Assembly: GCF_000711695.1 (NCBI RefSeq)
Contig: NW_013547010.1
Location: 62,001 to 126,000, forward strand
DNA from: Tilletiaria anomala UBC 951
Lineage: Eukaryota; Basidiomycota; Exobasidiomycetes; Georgefischeriales; Tilletiariaceae
Reading direction: 5' to 3'
DNA length: 64,000 bases
Position numbers and translations under genes: made by a program. Within the stretch, counting starts at the first letter, position 1, and every line of letters starts with the position of its first letter. A model generated the notes under the pieces. It saw only the letters and a list, made by a program, of their open reading frames with translations. It was not told where the DNA came from and did not search any database. Below are positions 33,467 to 45,150 of this stretch, piece by piece.

Positions 33467-34900
33467 TGGTAATGACTAATAACGACCAAAAGAGTAATCA
33501 CTATGCCACTCCATCACGTTGCGAAAAAGCTCCCAGCTGACAGCGCCTGGAAGCAAATTTGCAGACGCTCGATGGTTGATGAAGGTATGCAGAACTGGTG
33601 GAGAGTCCCAAAGTCTGTCCCAGGTTGTCCTGGGGCATGCCAGATTGCCAGATGTATGAGGATGCGCAGTTGTCCAAAAGTAGACCCACGCAGCGGTTTG
33701 CACGACTCCCGATTTCAATGTACGTTAGGAGCACATCAACAAGTGGTTTATCAAGACTACATCTGGTGAGAAATGAAGCTCGTATTTTGGCTCACCTGGT
33801 CTGGTGGTGGCTGAACTCCCTTCAATTCTGAATACTCACATATCCAATCTCGATCCGGTCGCCGAGCTTGGCGTCTTGTTATGATGCAAATATTCGTACG
33901 GATCCAGTTACTCAGACGTGCACCGACGTACACGGACGCACATGTGATGCATTCATAGGTTACGATAGAATGCGTAGGCCGTGCTGCGCAAGTCTACAAA
34001 CGCCGCGGGTGCGCTACTACGCACTTACGGAGACGTGCTACAGAAAATTAAAAGTTAGTAAGACTGCTCTCCGCCTGCACCACGCAGTACAAACTTTTTC
34101 GAAGGCGGGCGGCCCATAGACCTCGTCACTTGGATGTCTGCCCTTCCCTTGTCACAGTGCATAGTGAAGCGACAAGCGCCAAGCATCAAGCATTATCATT
34201 GGCTCTGAGAGTCTGACAGATAGCTTCGTGACCGTGACCTTAGACTTATATCGCAAACAAACAAGGTCATGTGTTAATATGTAGCATGTTATAGCCTGTC
34301 ATAGCATGTCGAATGTCGAGGCTTGTCGTAGCTCGTCCCTCGGGACGGCCTTCGGCTGTCGGACATGACCGTGCCTTAGGGTCCACATTTAGCATAGCTC
34401 GTTAGCCATCTCAGAACGCACAAGCCATTTGCTCATTGTGTCGAGACAGGCTGAGACCCTGCTGCATCTGCTGAGCAAAGGCTCTCCCGTTCATGATTCC
34501 ATGATATGTCAGCAAGCTTGCAATCATATACTACACAGTCAATTCTAGATACAAATGTGGTCACAGGTCGATACGCTTGAGTCCGAGCCTACCAGAGCTA
34601 CCGCTTTCATTTAAAACGCCGGTAACTGGCCGGCTACAAGTGCATAGTTCGATAGCCGGTAAGCGGTTCGACATAAGGACATAATGTATGCAGTTCAACA
34701 CTCTACCAGCTCTCCCCAGGTGACAGCAGCCACAGAAAGCCCCACCTTGGCAGCTTACACATTCGCCGTGGCTTGGGCCATGGGGAGACTCATGAATGAT
34801 GGAGACACCGGAAGAGCTAGGAGATGAATGTCAAGACCACCATACCTGATGGCAGCCGATGATGCACGGCTGCGGGCTTGCGACAATAGTTGGACGCTCG

Positions 34901-35010
34901 ATGACCGTTGACTGTTGACTGTTAACCGTTCACTATTGACCTTACTATTGACTTCTGACTACTGACTCGGACCATTGAACTTTAAGCTTTGAGCGTTGAG
35001 CGCTTGAGAG
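34901..35010 (+). repeat. Degenerate TTGACTG-type heptad repeat
   Basis: Variants of TTGACTG/TTGACCG (GACCGTTGACTGTTGACTG, TATTGACC, TATTGACTTC, CATTGAAC, TTTGAGCG) follow one another at about 7-10 bp spacing. This looks like an old decayed minisatellite just downstream of the SMC1 stop. Confidence 0.55.
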
Positions 35011-35216
35011 CATTCATCATCATTAAGACCGAAAGGTCTGGTAAAGAAAACAGGGATGCAGAGGGGCGCATACACTTGTGCCGGAGAGTAATCTCGAGTG
35101 CCGTCTTGCACGCGCAATGTCGACTACGAACCTTGCGTAATGTTTCGAATGGACGGCATCGAGCCACGGCTAGAATACAACGGACTGTACAAGGAGAGAA
35201 AGTAGGGCAATGAGTA

Positions 35217-38200
35217 TTAGGCGTACTTCTCAAGGTCGAGTGTGAGGGTAGAGCTGGAGTTGAGGTCCTGATCGCGGTAGATGCCGACGAGTGCCTGCGA
35301 CCTCTCGTACAGGGACGCCTTGAGCGAAATGACAATAAACTGGAATGCATCACTGGCATGCTGGCGGATGTAGTTGCTGACCTTGGCGACGTTCTGTGAG
35401 TCGAGCGCTGCGTCCACCTCGTCCAGGACAAAGAATGGAGCAGGCTGGTACGAGTGAATGGCAAATAGCAGCGCCAGAGCAGCCATTGTCCTCTCGCCAC
35501 CTGATAGCTGGTCCATGTCACGGAAGCGCTTCATGGGCGGCATGGCGTGGTACTTGATGCCGCTCAGGTAAGGCTCCTCTGTGTCTTCCAAACTGAGATA
35601 GGCAGTGCCTCCGTTTGCCGCGGCCTTACCCTTGGTGAGCTCCTTGTAGATCGGATCGATGCGCTCCGAGATGTGTTCATATGCCTTGTTGAACAGCTCG
35701 CAACGACGCTTTTTGACCCGCAGGAACTCATCGCGAGTCACCTTGGCATCTCTGCGCGAGCGCTCAAACTCTTGCTCCGTCTCTGCCAGGCGCGTCTCGG
35801 TGTCGTCCAATCTGATGAGACCAGCAGATGTCAGCTGTCGCTTTATGGCAAGAACTCAAATCCAGACATTGCGTACCTCTCAGTCGCCTTGAGATTCGGC
35901 GTCATACGTTCAATCTCTGAGACAATGTTGTCAATGCGCTCCTGAAGAGTCTGCGCCATCACTGCAGACCCATCCTCCATCTCCTCCTCCTCCAGATCTT
36001 TGAAGGAGACTTCAATACCAAAGTTGTCCACCTCGGCCGCCTCGGTTGAGTCCTCGTCGAGCTCCATCGAGTCAGCATTTGGCGCTTCGAGAAGCGGGAC
36101 TTTAGTCAATGAGCCTTTGACGAGCGGAAGGTCGATGTCCTCGAGCCTGCAGCGGCGATATAGCATGGCACGCTCCGCGCCAAGCTTCTCGATCGTGTCA
36201 TTGCACGAGGCAATCTGCCTCAAGGCGGCGTCGAGCGCTTTGGTCGCCTGATGCAGCTGCCGCTTTGCACCTGTGTACACTTCGCGAGCAGAATCGTAGG
36301 TCTTCTGCAGCTCCTGCAGAGTGTCGCTCGCGCTCTTCATGTTGGAACGCAGTGTGACCATCTCGGCCTCGATCTTCTCCCGCTCAGAAGCCGCTTCCTC
36401 CATCTTGCGCTCTTCTCGCATGTGCGCCTTCTGCAGCGCTTTGATCCTTTCCTCGATGCTGGTCACGGTCTGGGTCTCAAAATTGAGCTGGTGCGTGAGG
36501 CGCTTGAGCTGCGTCGCATATTGCAGCTTGGCCTCGTTCTGATCTTCGAGGATCCTTAGCTGCTCTTGCTCGTACTCGCGAATGTTGGCCACGCGGATGC
36601 GAGCACAGAAGGCCGAGAATACCTGGTCCTCTTCCTGCTCGACCTTGCTGCGGAGGCGAGTGGCTTTTGATTCTGCCTTTTCGGCCGCGATCTGTTCACC
36701 TGCGATCTTTGGCTCGATTTCTTTGATCTGCGCATCGACCACCTTGAGCTCGTCCTTGGCACCTTGCAACTTGCCTGACGTGGCACGGTGCTCGTCTCGT
36801 ACGGCTGCAAGCTCAGCTTCGAAGTGACCGATCTTTGCAATGATATCATCATCACTACCAATGTTGCGCTTCTCCTTTTGCAGATCCTTGAGCTCAGAGA
36901 TGCACTGCTCGCGTTGACGGTGCAGACCCTGCATTTCTCGTTCCTCCCATCTTCGCGTCGGACTCTGCCCAGACTGACCACCAGTAATCAGACCGCTCTT
37001 GTGAATGACCGTGCCATCAAGCGTGACGGCTTTGACCTCCTGTTTGCGCTCGTAGACCACGTAACGAGCGACAGTCATATCGTCGCATACAAGCGCATTG
37101 CCGCACGCATGCTGGATGGCTCGCTGTACATTCGGCTGGTACTTGACAATATCGAATGCGAGACGAGCACCCTTGGCGATACTGCGGAGCCGATCGTTCA
37201 TGGGCTTGATCTGGATCGTGTCGAGCGGGATAAATGTGGCCTGCCCTACTCGTTGATTGCGGAGATACTGCAATGGTGAACAAGCACGGGTACGTCAGAC
37301 GTCAGAGAAGACAACGCAGGCGCGGCATCATTCAAGGCTCACCTCAATGCAGTCGATGGCGGTCTTTTCGTACTCCACAACAATAGAGTCGGCGTTGCGT
37401 CCAAGCACTGTCGAAATTGCGGCGGCATACTTTTGCTGCGTGGGCTCGCAAAGGTCGATCACCCTGCCACGCACCCCTGGAAAGATTTTTTGCAGGGTCA
37501 TGATTGTCTCTCTCATCTTTGCCTCTTTCTCGCTTTCCTTTCGGTCATGGCCTGCCTGAAGGAGTTTGTTGTAGCACTCCGTGAGGATACCATTGACTTC
37601 GGCTTCACGTTTCCTGTTGGAGACAAGCAAGTTAGTCATGATCACCCTTTGCATAACAACCCGCTGGCGCTACGCACCGAATACGTTCCCTTTCCCTTTG
37701 TACCGCTTCTGCATCTGACCGGACATCTCGCAAGTTGGCTTCAACCGTGTTGATGCGCGCTGAGGAGAGATCAAGTCGGGTCTGTTGCTGCTCACGCTCT
37801 TGCTCCAGATGTTCCTTCTGAGAATGAAGCTGGCGAAGCTGGTCGTTGACATTTCGTAGAGCCTCTTGCCTCGTACGGATCTGTCGTGTGATGGAGTCGA
37901 GCTGCTGACGCTCAGAGATGGCTCTTGCTTCCGCTGTGGCCTTCCTGCAGAGTCAATGCAGAGCATTCAGCCGGAAACGTTGAGCGAAAGGAAAAGAAAA
38001 TTCGATTCACTCACAGCTCTTGGTATTCTGCAAGATCGCCTTCGCTCAGCGTCACGCCCTCCTTTTGTGCCGCCAGCCTGCGTTCTTCCGCTGCGTGGTC
38101 TGCCGCTGCTTGGGCCAAGTCTCGGTCTTTCTGGAGCTTCTCCACCGCGGCTCCGTGCTTGACAAGGTCGACCTTAATGCGCTCAATCAACGACTCGGCA

Positions 38201-39475
38201 TTCTCGGCCGTGCGACGGGAATAGGCCAGGCGCGTCTCTACCGCATCAAGCTCCGGTTGCTAAGAAGGATACCAGTTCAGAACGCAGAACACAGGGGGTT
38301 CCGAAAAGCAGACAGCGGATGTATGCGCACCTTGTCGGCCAACTCTGTCTCTGCACGCTTCATTGCCTTCTCTTGCTTGATCATGTCTTTTTGGACTTTG
38401 GCCACGTCCTTCTTCGCGCTGATGACGCCGTGCTCCTCAACCCCATGCGCTTCGCGGAGTTCGTCCAGCTTCTCGCTGACCTCGCCGATTGTCTCCAGCT
38501 GCGTGGTCATGTTTTGCTGCAGGTGGTACAACTTCCACAAGATCTGTTGAAGGACATGAGCATCCTGTCACAGGAATAAACCTTTATATCAGTCTCAAGT
38601 ATCTGTGATGTGCCGGAGGAAACGCACTTTTTCGTCAAGCAGTTGCTCGTAGCGCTCTGCCTCAGTCTTCTGCTCCTTGAATTGTTTCAGCTCTGAATTG
38701 ATACCTCTCCGCTTGTTGAAGTTGAAGGTAGAATTGTCAACAGCCTTCTCCATAGCCGCCTTGGCTTGGTCGTATTCGTCTTGCAGATCAAGCGACCCGC
38801 TGATTCGATCCACCAACTTGCTCAAATCCTTGGAGTTTTGCGAAGCGACGGCTTCCACATCACCTTGGAACACTAGAAAGTTCTTCGCCTTGACTAAAAT
38901 GTTGTACTGCTCCAGCTTGCTGTTGTACTGGGCATAGGATATGGACTTGCCGTTGATGCGGTATTCACTACTCCCTGAGAGGTGGATGCTGTTGTTGGAA
39001 GTAGAGCGCGTGAGTGATGTGGACTGTATGCGCCTGGACGGCCTATCTCTATCGCACACTCACGTTCTCTGAAAGCGGTGCTCAATGGCCTTGCCATCTC
39101 GGAACACTGCAGTGACCGACGCCCGCTTGCCCGATTCCTCGCTCCTCGCCTCATGATCTGGGTCACTCAGATCAGACTCTCCATCCACTTCCTCTGTACC
39201 GAGCCTTCGGCCTCTATAAATCAAGTCCTTCAGTTGGCTGGACCGCAGTTGTCCACTCTTCACACCCAATACGAAGGAGATCGCATCCATCAAGTTGCTC
39301 TTGCCACTTCCATTGGGTCCGACTTGAAGAAGCAGGTTTTGTTAGACACAAGCAAACGGGAACAAAGAGATGGAGAGGAGGACTCACTAATGCAGCTAAA
39401 AGAGTAGAACGGCCCGATGATCTGCTTGCCGCGGTAACTCTTGAAGTCTTCGATCTCCAGGCGGACGAGTGGCAT
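35217..39475 (-). CDS. SMC1: Structural maintenance of chromosomes protein 1 (cohesin core)
   Basis: Nine exons: 39388-39475, 39064-39322, 38628-38988, 38331-38564, 38015-38259, 37678-37944, 37343-37613, 35877-37267 and 35217-35811, giving 1236 aa, the expected SMC1 length. The N-terminal ATPase half has [14 protein letters not shown] and Walker A GPNGSGKS (about residues 31-38, split by intron 1), followed by [12 protein letters not shown]. Two long coiled coils flank a hinge near residues 500-640 ([27 protein letters not shown]). The C-terminal half has the signature [15 protein letters not shown] (about 1141) and Walker [15 protein letters not shown]. It pairs with SMC3 to form the cohesin ring. 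Three ACGCGT boxes sit 214-268 bp upstream, which fits G1/S expression. Confidence 0.97.
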
Positions 39476-40310
39476 GGTTGCAAGTTGCTTCGTCTGCGCT
39501 CCACACGCAGATAATCCAGTGCAACTGTCCCTGCTCCTTTGACAAGGCTAGCTGGTAACTTTGACCGCCAGCATGAACATGCTCACGCAACAGTGTTCAA
39601 AGATATAGGTATTTGATGCCTGAGAGCAAGAATGAAGCGTTTTGAGGTGTGGGCGGGCGCTTAACAGCCAGCCACGTGCGAGGGCGCGACGCGTCTTCAC
39701 TTGGGCATCCCGCACGCGTCGCGTCTCTCCACCAGAACGCGTTCCGCATCTTTTTTTCTTTTTTTCTCCCCTTCAGCGTCGCCAGCGGAGCCTAATCACA
39801 GGCCATGTTGAATCTCGAAACCAACATCGAGACGATTCCTCGCATTTCCAGCACATGCCCTTTTGATCAGAATGGTGATGTATGCGGGCTGAGGCCAGCG
39901 ATACGCGTGCGCTTGAAAGTATGTTGTGCGCAAAAGCCAAGCGCCGAGCAGATCCGACGCGAATTACATCGCACGTGCGCATCAAAGATGACGACAGACC
40001 CAAGCACGTGTCGATGCGCGGTTGCGGCATGCAGACAGGCAACTGCCTCCGCTTTGCAGCGCATGCGCGTTTAAGCCACGCTCCTATATACACAATGACC
40101 GTGCGTATATATGCACGGCTGCATTTGTACGCATATCTGCGCCAAGCTTGCACAAATATGAAAAGTTACCGGCTCGGAAGACTTGAACCTGCGGCGACCG
40201 TGAAGATTATCACCTTGCCCGAATGGACTCGAGACGGAATTGCACGTGACGCAGTCTTTTGTGAGGGTTGCCCATCCCCAGCACCTGCGACAAATTAGCG
40301 GCTTCGCATC
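39476..40310. other. SMC1 promoter and ARFRP1 3' flank
   Basis: 835 bp. The left half has the SMC1 leader, a T-rich tract at about 39750-39770 and the ACGCGT cluster. A GGTTCAAGTC string at about 40180 resembles a tRNA B box, but no tRNA fold could be drawn. Confidence 0.55.
39689..39742. promoter_or_regulatory. Cluster of three MluI cell-cycle boxes upstream of SMC1
   Basis: ACGCGT occurs at 39689-39694, 39714-39719 and 39737-39742, that is three in 54 bp. The middle one lies within ACGCGTCGCGTC, shared exactly with the PRI1 upstream region and in the same orientation on the plus strand. Cohesin and replication genes are classic MBF targets in yeasts; binding here is inferred. Confidence 0.65.
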
Positions 40311-41263
40311 CTAAGCCTTCCGCTGTTCTGCCAGCAGCTCGAGGAAGTGTACCATGTCTCGAACACCAGTCCTGACCCGGATCGAGCCAATGCGGCAGTG
40401 AGCCTCCCGAGTTCGGAACGGAATTACTGTGATAGCAACTCACAGGTCCACAGCAGACGTGCCTAGCACATCCCAGATCGTGTCTACTGGGTCATCGGAA
40501 GATGATGACCCTGGTCGCTCGGAAGATGGTGTCACAGCTGCACTTTCAAAAGCAGAGGGCGCTGGTGTCTCAGTCTTGCTGGCTTTTGTTGCGGACCTCG
40601 AAATAACGCTCGCCAGTCTTGAGCCCCACCACAGCCGTGCTGTATCCTCGAGCTCCGATATTTGCTCGGTTTTATACCTGGATCGAGTCTGGCCATCGAC
40701 TCCCGTAAGCTGGTCAGTCTTGTTGAGGACGATCAGAAAGGGTACAGTGGACATGTGCCTATCTTGCATAATGGCGGCTGCACGGTATGGTGTATATGCT
40801 TCAGCACATATTTTTTCAGCGCCGCGAAGTCCAACTCACCTAGCAGGTCCCATGACATCGCTGCCTGCGCTCTGAGCGCATTGGCGGCTGGAACAGGATT
40901 TGGGTTGGGCATTGAGTCCGATGGTTCCTCAGATGACACCTCTACATCGTCCCACCATCGGGCATCCACCACCCATAGGAGCGCATGGCTCTCTTTGTAG
41001 TATTTCTGCCATAGCTTCTGCATATCCTCTGATCCACCCAAGTCCCATAGCCGTAGCAGATTCCCTGTCAACGGCAGCTCAAAGATGTTCTGCCCGATGG
41101 TAGGCTTGACCTTGTCAGCCGGCAGCCCAGGCCTATTTCCATGGGTGGTCTTGATGGCCTCGATGAGGCAGCTCTTTCCTGCACCCTCAGGGCCGAGAAT
41201 AAGCACATTGAATGGGATTTTGCGAGTCCACTCAGAGTAAAGACCCGAAATAAGGTGCAGCAT
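40311..41263 (-). CDS. ARFRP1: ARFRP1/Arl3-type small GTPase with altered catalytic position and insertions
   Basis: Exons 40840-41263, 40444-40777 and 40311-40371 give 272 aa, against about 200 in the family. The N-terminus MLHLISGLYSEW matches ARFRP1, and I took this ATG although the frame is open to an ATG at 41404. GTPase motifs are P-loop GPEGAGKS (24-31), switch I Thr in KPTIGQNI, G3 WDLGGSE (73-79), G4 NKTD (160-163) and G5 GTSA. Serine replaces the catalytic glutamine of the usual WDLGGQ. Two extra segments are present, one rich in Asn/Pro after VVDARWW and one Ser-rich stretch of about 50 residues after the NKTD motif. The family recruits GRIP-domain golgins through Arl1 at the trans-Golgi. 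Confidence 0.85.
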
Positions 41264-42282
41264 GCTGGGCTTTGGGATCCGCGAATTCAAGGGGAGGGCC
41301 GCGGACCGCAGCCGCAGCCGATGCGTAAGCCTACACCGCACCGGTCGCTGCGATGTTTCGGTCCTCTGGAACGTCGACGCTCTACCCGCTATCGAATTGG
41401 GCATTCATCGTCATGTGAGGTGACAATACCCCCGAGCAGGCCAAATCTTGCTACTACATCCTCTGAGTGACCTGTGTCTTGATGAGCCGCTTAATAACAA
41501 GGCGCGGTTCCGCGGAAATGAATTTTCTTTCCCAAATGAACCGTGCTACGCGTCATGGCGGACAAGTCTACCCGTTGCTCACAGGCTTCAGACCAACACC
41601 GTCTATGTAAGTCTCATCTCTCGGCTCGCATTTTTGTGTCGTCCGTTTTGCAACAGGAGAACGCGCAGCTTGAAGGCATGGTAGCGGACGCCAATGACAT
41701 AGCTCGCCAGCGGTAAGACAGTGGGCGGCGATGAGGAAGGGCTATGCAGAAACATGGCGCTGACGGTACCGATGCGCGATGAGATGTGCAAGGGAGGCTC
41801 ATAGATGTGCTCACGCTCTTAATTTACAGAAGGCACGCCACACAACAGAATCCGTGCGCGCGCCTCCAGGTTCGACGTCAAAGTGCCAAATTAAATGATT
41901 AATGAGCTGAGCCAGCTTGGCTTCCAGCGAAACAAACACCGTACATCAGATCAATTCAGATGACAGTCGGCTTGGTCAGAAAGTTAGAAGCGTTTGGTAA
42001 CGCTTGGTCAAACACAAAGTGCTGGTGCTTCTTGTGCGCACGTCTACCATTTCTGACATAGGCGCTGTGTAGCCCCCCCTCCCAGCATCATCGGATTCCT
42101 GCGACGTTTCATAAATGCTCTGAATCTCTTGCCTCCCTTTCTGTCACCGCATATCCAGGACGCCGTAATTCTGGAATAAAGTCTCCACCCATCACCCCCT
42201 TTCGATTCTCTCAGATACCCTGAAAGCCAACTTGGCCGTCCTTGCACTGAGTGGCAGCAGCAACCGAAGGTAAATCAGCCAA
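41264..42282. promoter_or_regulatory. Divergent intergenic region, ARFRP1 / bZIP gene
   Basis: 1019 bp between outward-facing genes. The open frame 41264-41404 continuous with ARFRP1 could be an N-terminal extension but shows no conservation. An ACGCGT at about 41549 is isolated. Confidence 0.45.
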
Positions 42283-43822
42283 ATGTCAGAGCCTTGCTTG
42301 TCGGTTGTCTCTGCGCTGTCTTCTCAGCCACAGTTGCATTTGCCACCTGCCAGTGCTCGCGTGAGAGGTTTGGCCGAAGATGCACGAAAGAACAGACGAA
42401 GAGAGCAGAACAGAAGAGCGCAGGAAGCTCACCGTGCAAAGAGGCTTGCGCGACTGCGAGAGGTACGTCAAGCCTACTTGAAGGGACATCACCACTGCAT
42501 GGCACCGATGCTGACCACGTCTGCTGTTGTGGCGCAAACAGCTCGAGGATATGGTGCATGAATACGAGCTACAGTGTCGAAACAAAGACCGTCAGATCTA
42601 CGAGCTCCAGCGAAAGCTTCGCACTTCGAGTCAGGCCGGAGATCAGCGCGAGTGTCTTGAGCGAACGACAACAACAATGATTCAGCATCGATGTGGCACC
42701 AAGGACGATCCCAGGAGGCGTTCGCAAGACCAGCGCTTTGCTTCCTCAGTCGAGCATCGTCTCGCCCTCTCCGACGCGGTCACGAATGATAAAAAACAAC
42801 CATTATCACGGTCAATGCCAGTCGGGCCGTCTCGCAGCAATGGCGAAGGACGCTATGAGGTACTCGACCGTATGCTGCCTGTGCCATATACTGTTTCAAG
42901 ACCAAGCGACTCGCCGAACGGACAGGTTACGCTGTGCCAAATTGCGGACATCCTCAAGGAGGAGAGATCACCCGGCGTTGAGCAAAATCCAAAAACACCT
43001 TGCCGCAGTAATACATGCTCACATCTCATAGCTCTGGGTTCTTCGAATGAGCAGTCTCTATCCATGCTAGCGGCAGCCGCAGTCTCCATTGAACAGTCGG
43101 GAGGGCAGCCGTCACGAAAAGACAGCTTGGGCGCGCAAGACGCACCGATGGATGAAGACTCTGCGGGATCTCAAGAGGCTGGGGCAAAGAAACTGTATGT
43201 CAACGACGAGTCAAGCTTCCACCCTACCCCCGCCACGGTGCCATCGATGCCACTTTCGAGTCGCAACACTGCCATGTCTGCTGCACTCCCTATGTCAACG
43301 CTTCTCCCCTGGCACAAGCGCAAGCAGCAGCAAGATCATGTGGATCAACGTTCTCCGCTATGCCTCCACTTAGCGCCTCTGAACAGGTCAATTTCATCCT
43401 CCTCGACCTTTTCCGAAACCACTGTTTCGCACTGTGCTACCACGAGTGCCCCCGAAATGGCTTCTACCGCGACGGCCATCGGTCGCATGCTTTCACCACC
43501 TGCACTTCCAACAGCACCATCACTGTTCCCGCCGTCGAAGGAAAGGCTTCCATCGCTGTCTCAAGCTCTCTCCGCTACGAACTGGCACCCCCACAGTTTG
43601 AACCACCATCCCTCGTCGTGGCCGCCTGTCGTGTCTGCTTTCGCGGCGCATCCACATTTGATGGCTTCAGTATCTTCCAATTCCATGTCTTCGTCCTGGT
43701 CGCCGCCACCCTCGTCGGCATCTTCGTCTCCACCTTCATCGTCGCCGGCGTCGTCATCACCATGTTCGTTCACGTTGCTTGCTACGAAGCCTGCGCTCGC
43801 GCAATCACCGGCGTGCCCTTGA
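42283..43822 (+). CDS. bZIP transcription factor (AP-1-like, atypical basic region)
   Basis: Exons 42283-42462 and 42542-43822 give 486 aa. The basic region at about 34-55 (RKNRRREQNRRAQEAHRAKR) carries the N-x-x-A-Q core of Yap/AP-1 factors, but has Arg for Ala at the third position and His where Phe or Tyr is usual. It runs straight into a coiled coil across the intron (LEDMVHEYELQCRNKD, then IYELQRKL). The remaining 400 residues are Ser/Pro/Thr-rich and disordered, with long serine runs near the end (SVSSNSMSSSWSPPPSSASS). No C-terminal cysteine-rich domain of the oxidative-stress Yap type is seen. Nuclear role assumed; targets unknown. The 3' end may be incomplete if another intron exists. 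Confidence 0.75.
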
Positions 43823-45150
43823 ATGCGCCTGACCCAGCAAAGAGGGAGTGCGCATGGACCATTGTCCTTTGAGACTCAAGACCCCAGCTATTTGGAACGC
43901 AAGTGTTCTCCTAACATTTTTTGGAATTCATACCTAACAGCGCACTGACCCGTCCGGCACCGCGCGATCGCACATTTCTTGTGGTCACTGTATCGTAGGG
44001 TTCTACTTGAATCATGCAATGCTCTTCCCAGCAGCTCGAGAGGCGAGGGAAAGCTCATCGGCTTCCGGATGACGTATGCGTAAAGACCTGTCCAATATTC
44101 CATCGCGCTTACGAAGCATAGCTGCAATTTGCCTGATAAAGTGTACGGCTGCAACAAACGACGAAGGACCAACTTTGATTGGCATGGCAGCTGCCACACC
44201 GCCGCTGGTCGTCATCTTGCAGGTGTTCAGGAGAATGTCACGTGACAACGTCTGGCAGCACTGGCCCATGCGTATACTGTGCACTCAAGTTCCAGCTTGG
44301 GCACTGTTTCGCTTGCCCATTACTCTACCGCGCAGGCTAGTATTCGTCAAGTTTGTGCTATCCCAGATTTCCACGAGCTTCTATCGATCGACACTAGGAC
44401 GCTTGTGCTGCTGCTGTTCGTATCCGACGGCTTCCGGTGCAAACACATCCCAAGCAGCCCCTTTGTACGAGGGCTGTGCCTGTTTTCGACTGCATACCCA
44501 GAAGGAATTGCGCGCAGATCCGATCTGACAGCGCCGGGAGAGAGCATATCCAATCCCCATCATACTCAGCCTGCTACCCAGAGTCCAATAGGGTCCCTCC
44601 GCGTGAACAATCATCCGCTCGTTCTAGAGCAACAAATTTCGATAGCCAAACTCGCAAGGCTCGGAGACTGAATCGAAAGAGACAACGGGACGAGGACTTC
44701 ACTCTGAGAGGGTTTCTGTCAACCATTCGGCAGTGTTCCATTGATTGTGCGCTGGTCTGCAGACCATTCAACAGTGATCTGGGTCTCGATTAGCAAGCAA
44801 GAAAGGTACATTTCATTCCTAAACGGAGAGCTCACTAATCGTCGGCAGGGATAGCGGTTTCAAGCAACACAAGCGCACGCCAGGACTCATATCTGCATCG
44901 TTCCTTATTTGCTTCGAGAACCATATCGAAGACAGGTTCAAGAGGAATATTAAAAGTGCAGACATATATCTGAGTGAGTCACCATCGCTCTATATTCCTT
45001 TTCCTCCATTTATTGTCATCCACAAAAGACCAGTCCTTTCACGAAGCTTTGGGCTGACATTTTCTCGCTTGGCTTCGAATCATCTCCGCCCCCCTCGCAA
45101 CGCTTGCACTGCACTGATTCCGCATCTGTGCTGCACCTGAACTCGATAAT
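43823..45150. promoter_or_regulatory. TPS2 upstream region
   Basis: 1.3 kb with overlapping short open frames on both strands but no recognisable protein. A CCCCCCTCG run lies at about 45090, close to the TPS2 start, resembling a stress-response C4T core; this is weak evidence. Confidence 0.4.

Larger units (their letters stand above)
30931..35216. other. 4.3 kb gene-poor region
   Basis: No gene was established. Near 30.9-31.2 kb is the PHO84 leader, with a GATATAAG element on the minus strand near 31110 and GGGA-rich and A-rich tracts. At 33.1-33.9 kb the minus strand has splice-like signals and open frames (for instance 33086-33466, with WYLCPDDDCITPDVINWEH), but I could not build one consistent gene. 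From 34.2 kb on the sequence becomes simple and repetitive. Confidence 0.5.

Noticed and set aside
40170-40190. B-box-like GGTTCAAGTC on the minus strand, possible tRNA
   Set aside because: The T-stem has a mismatch, no matching acceptor or D arm could be paired within 100 bp, and no A box was found.
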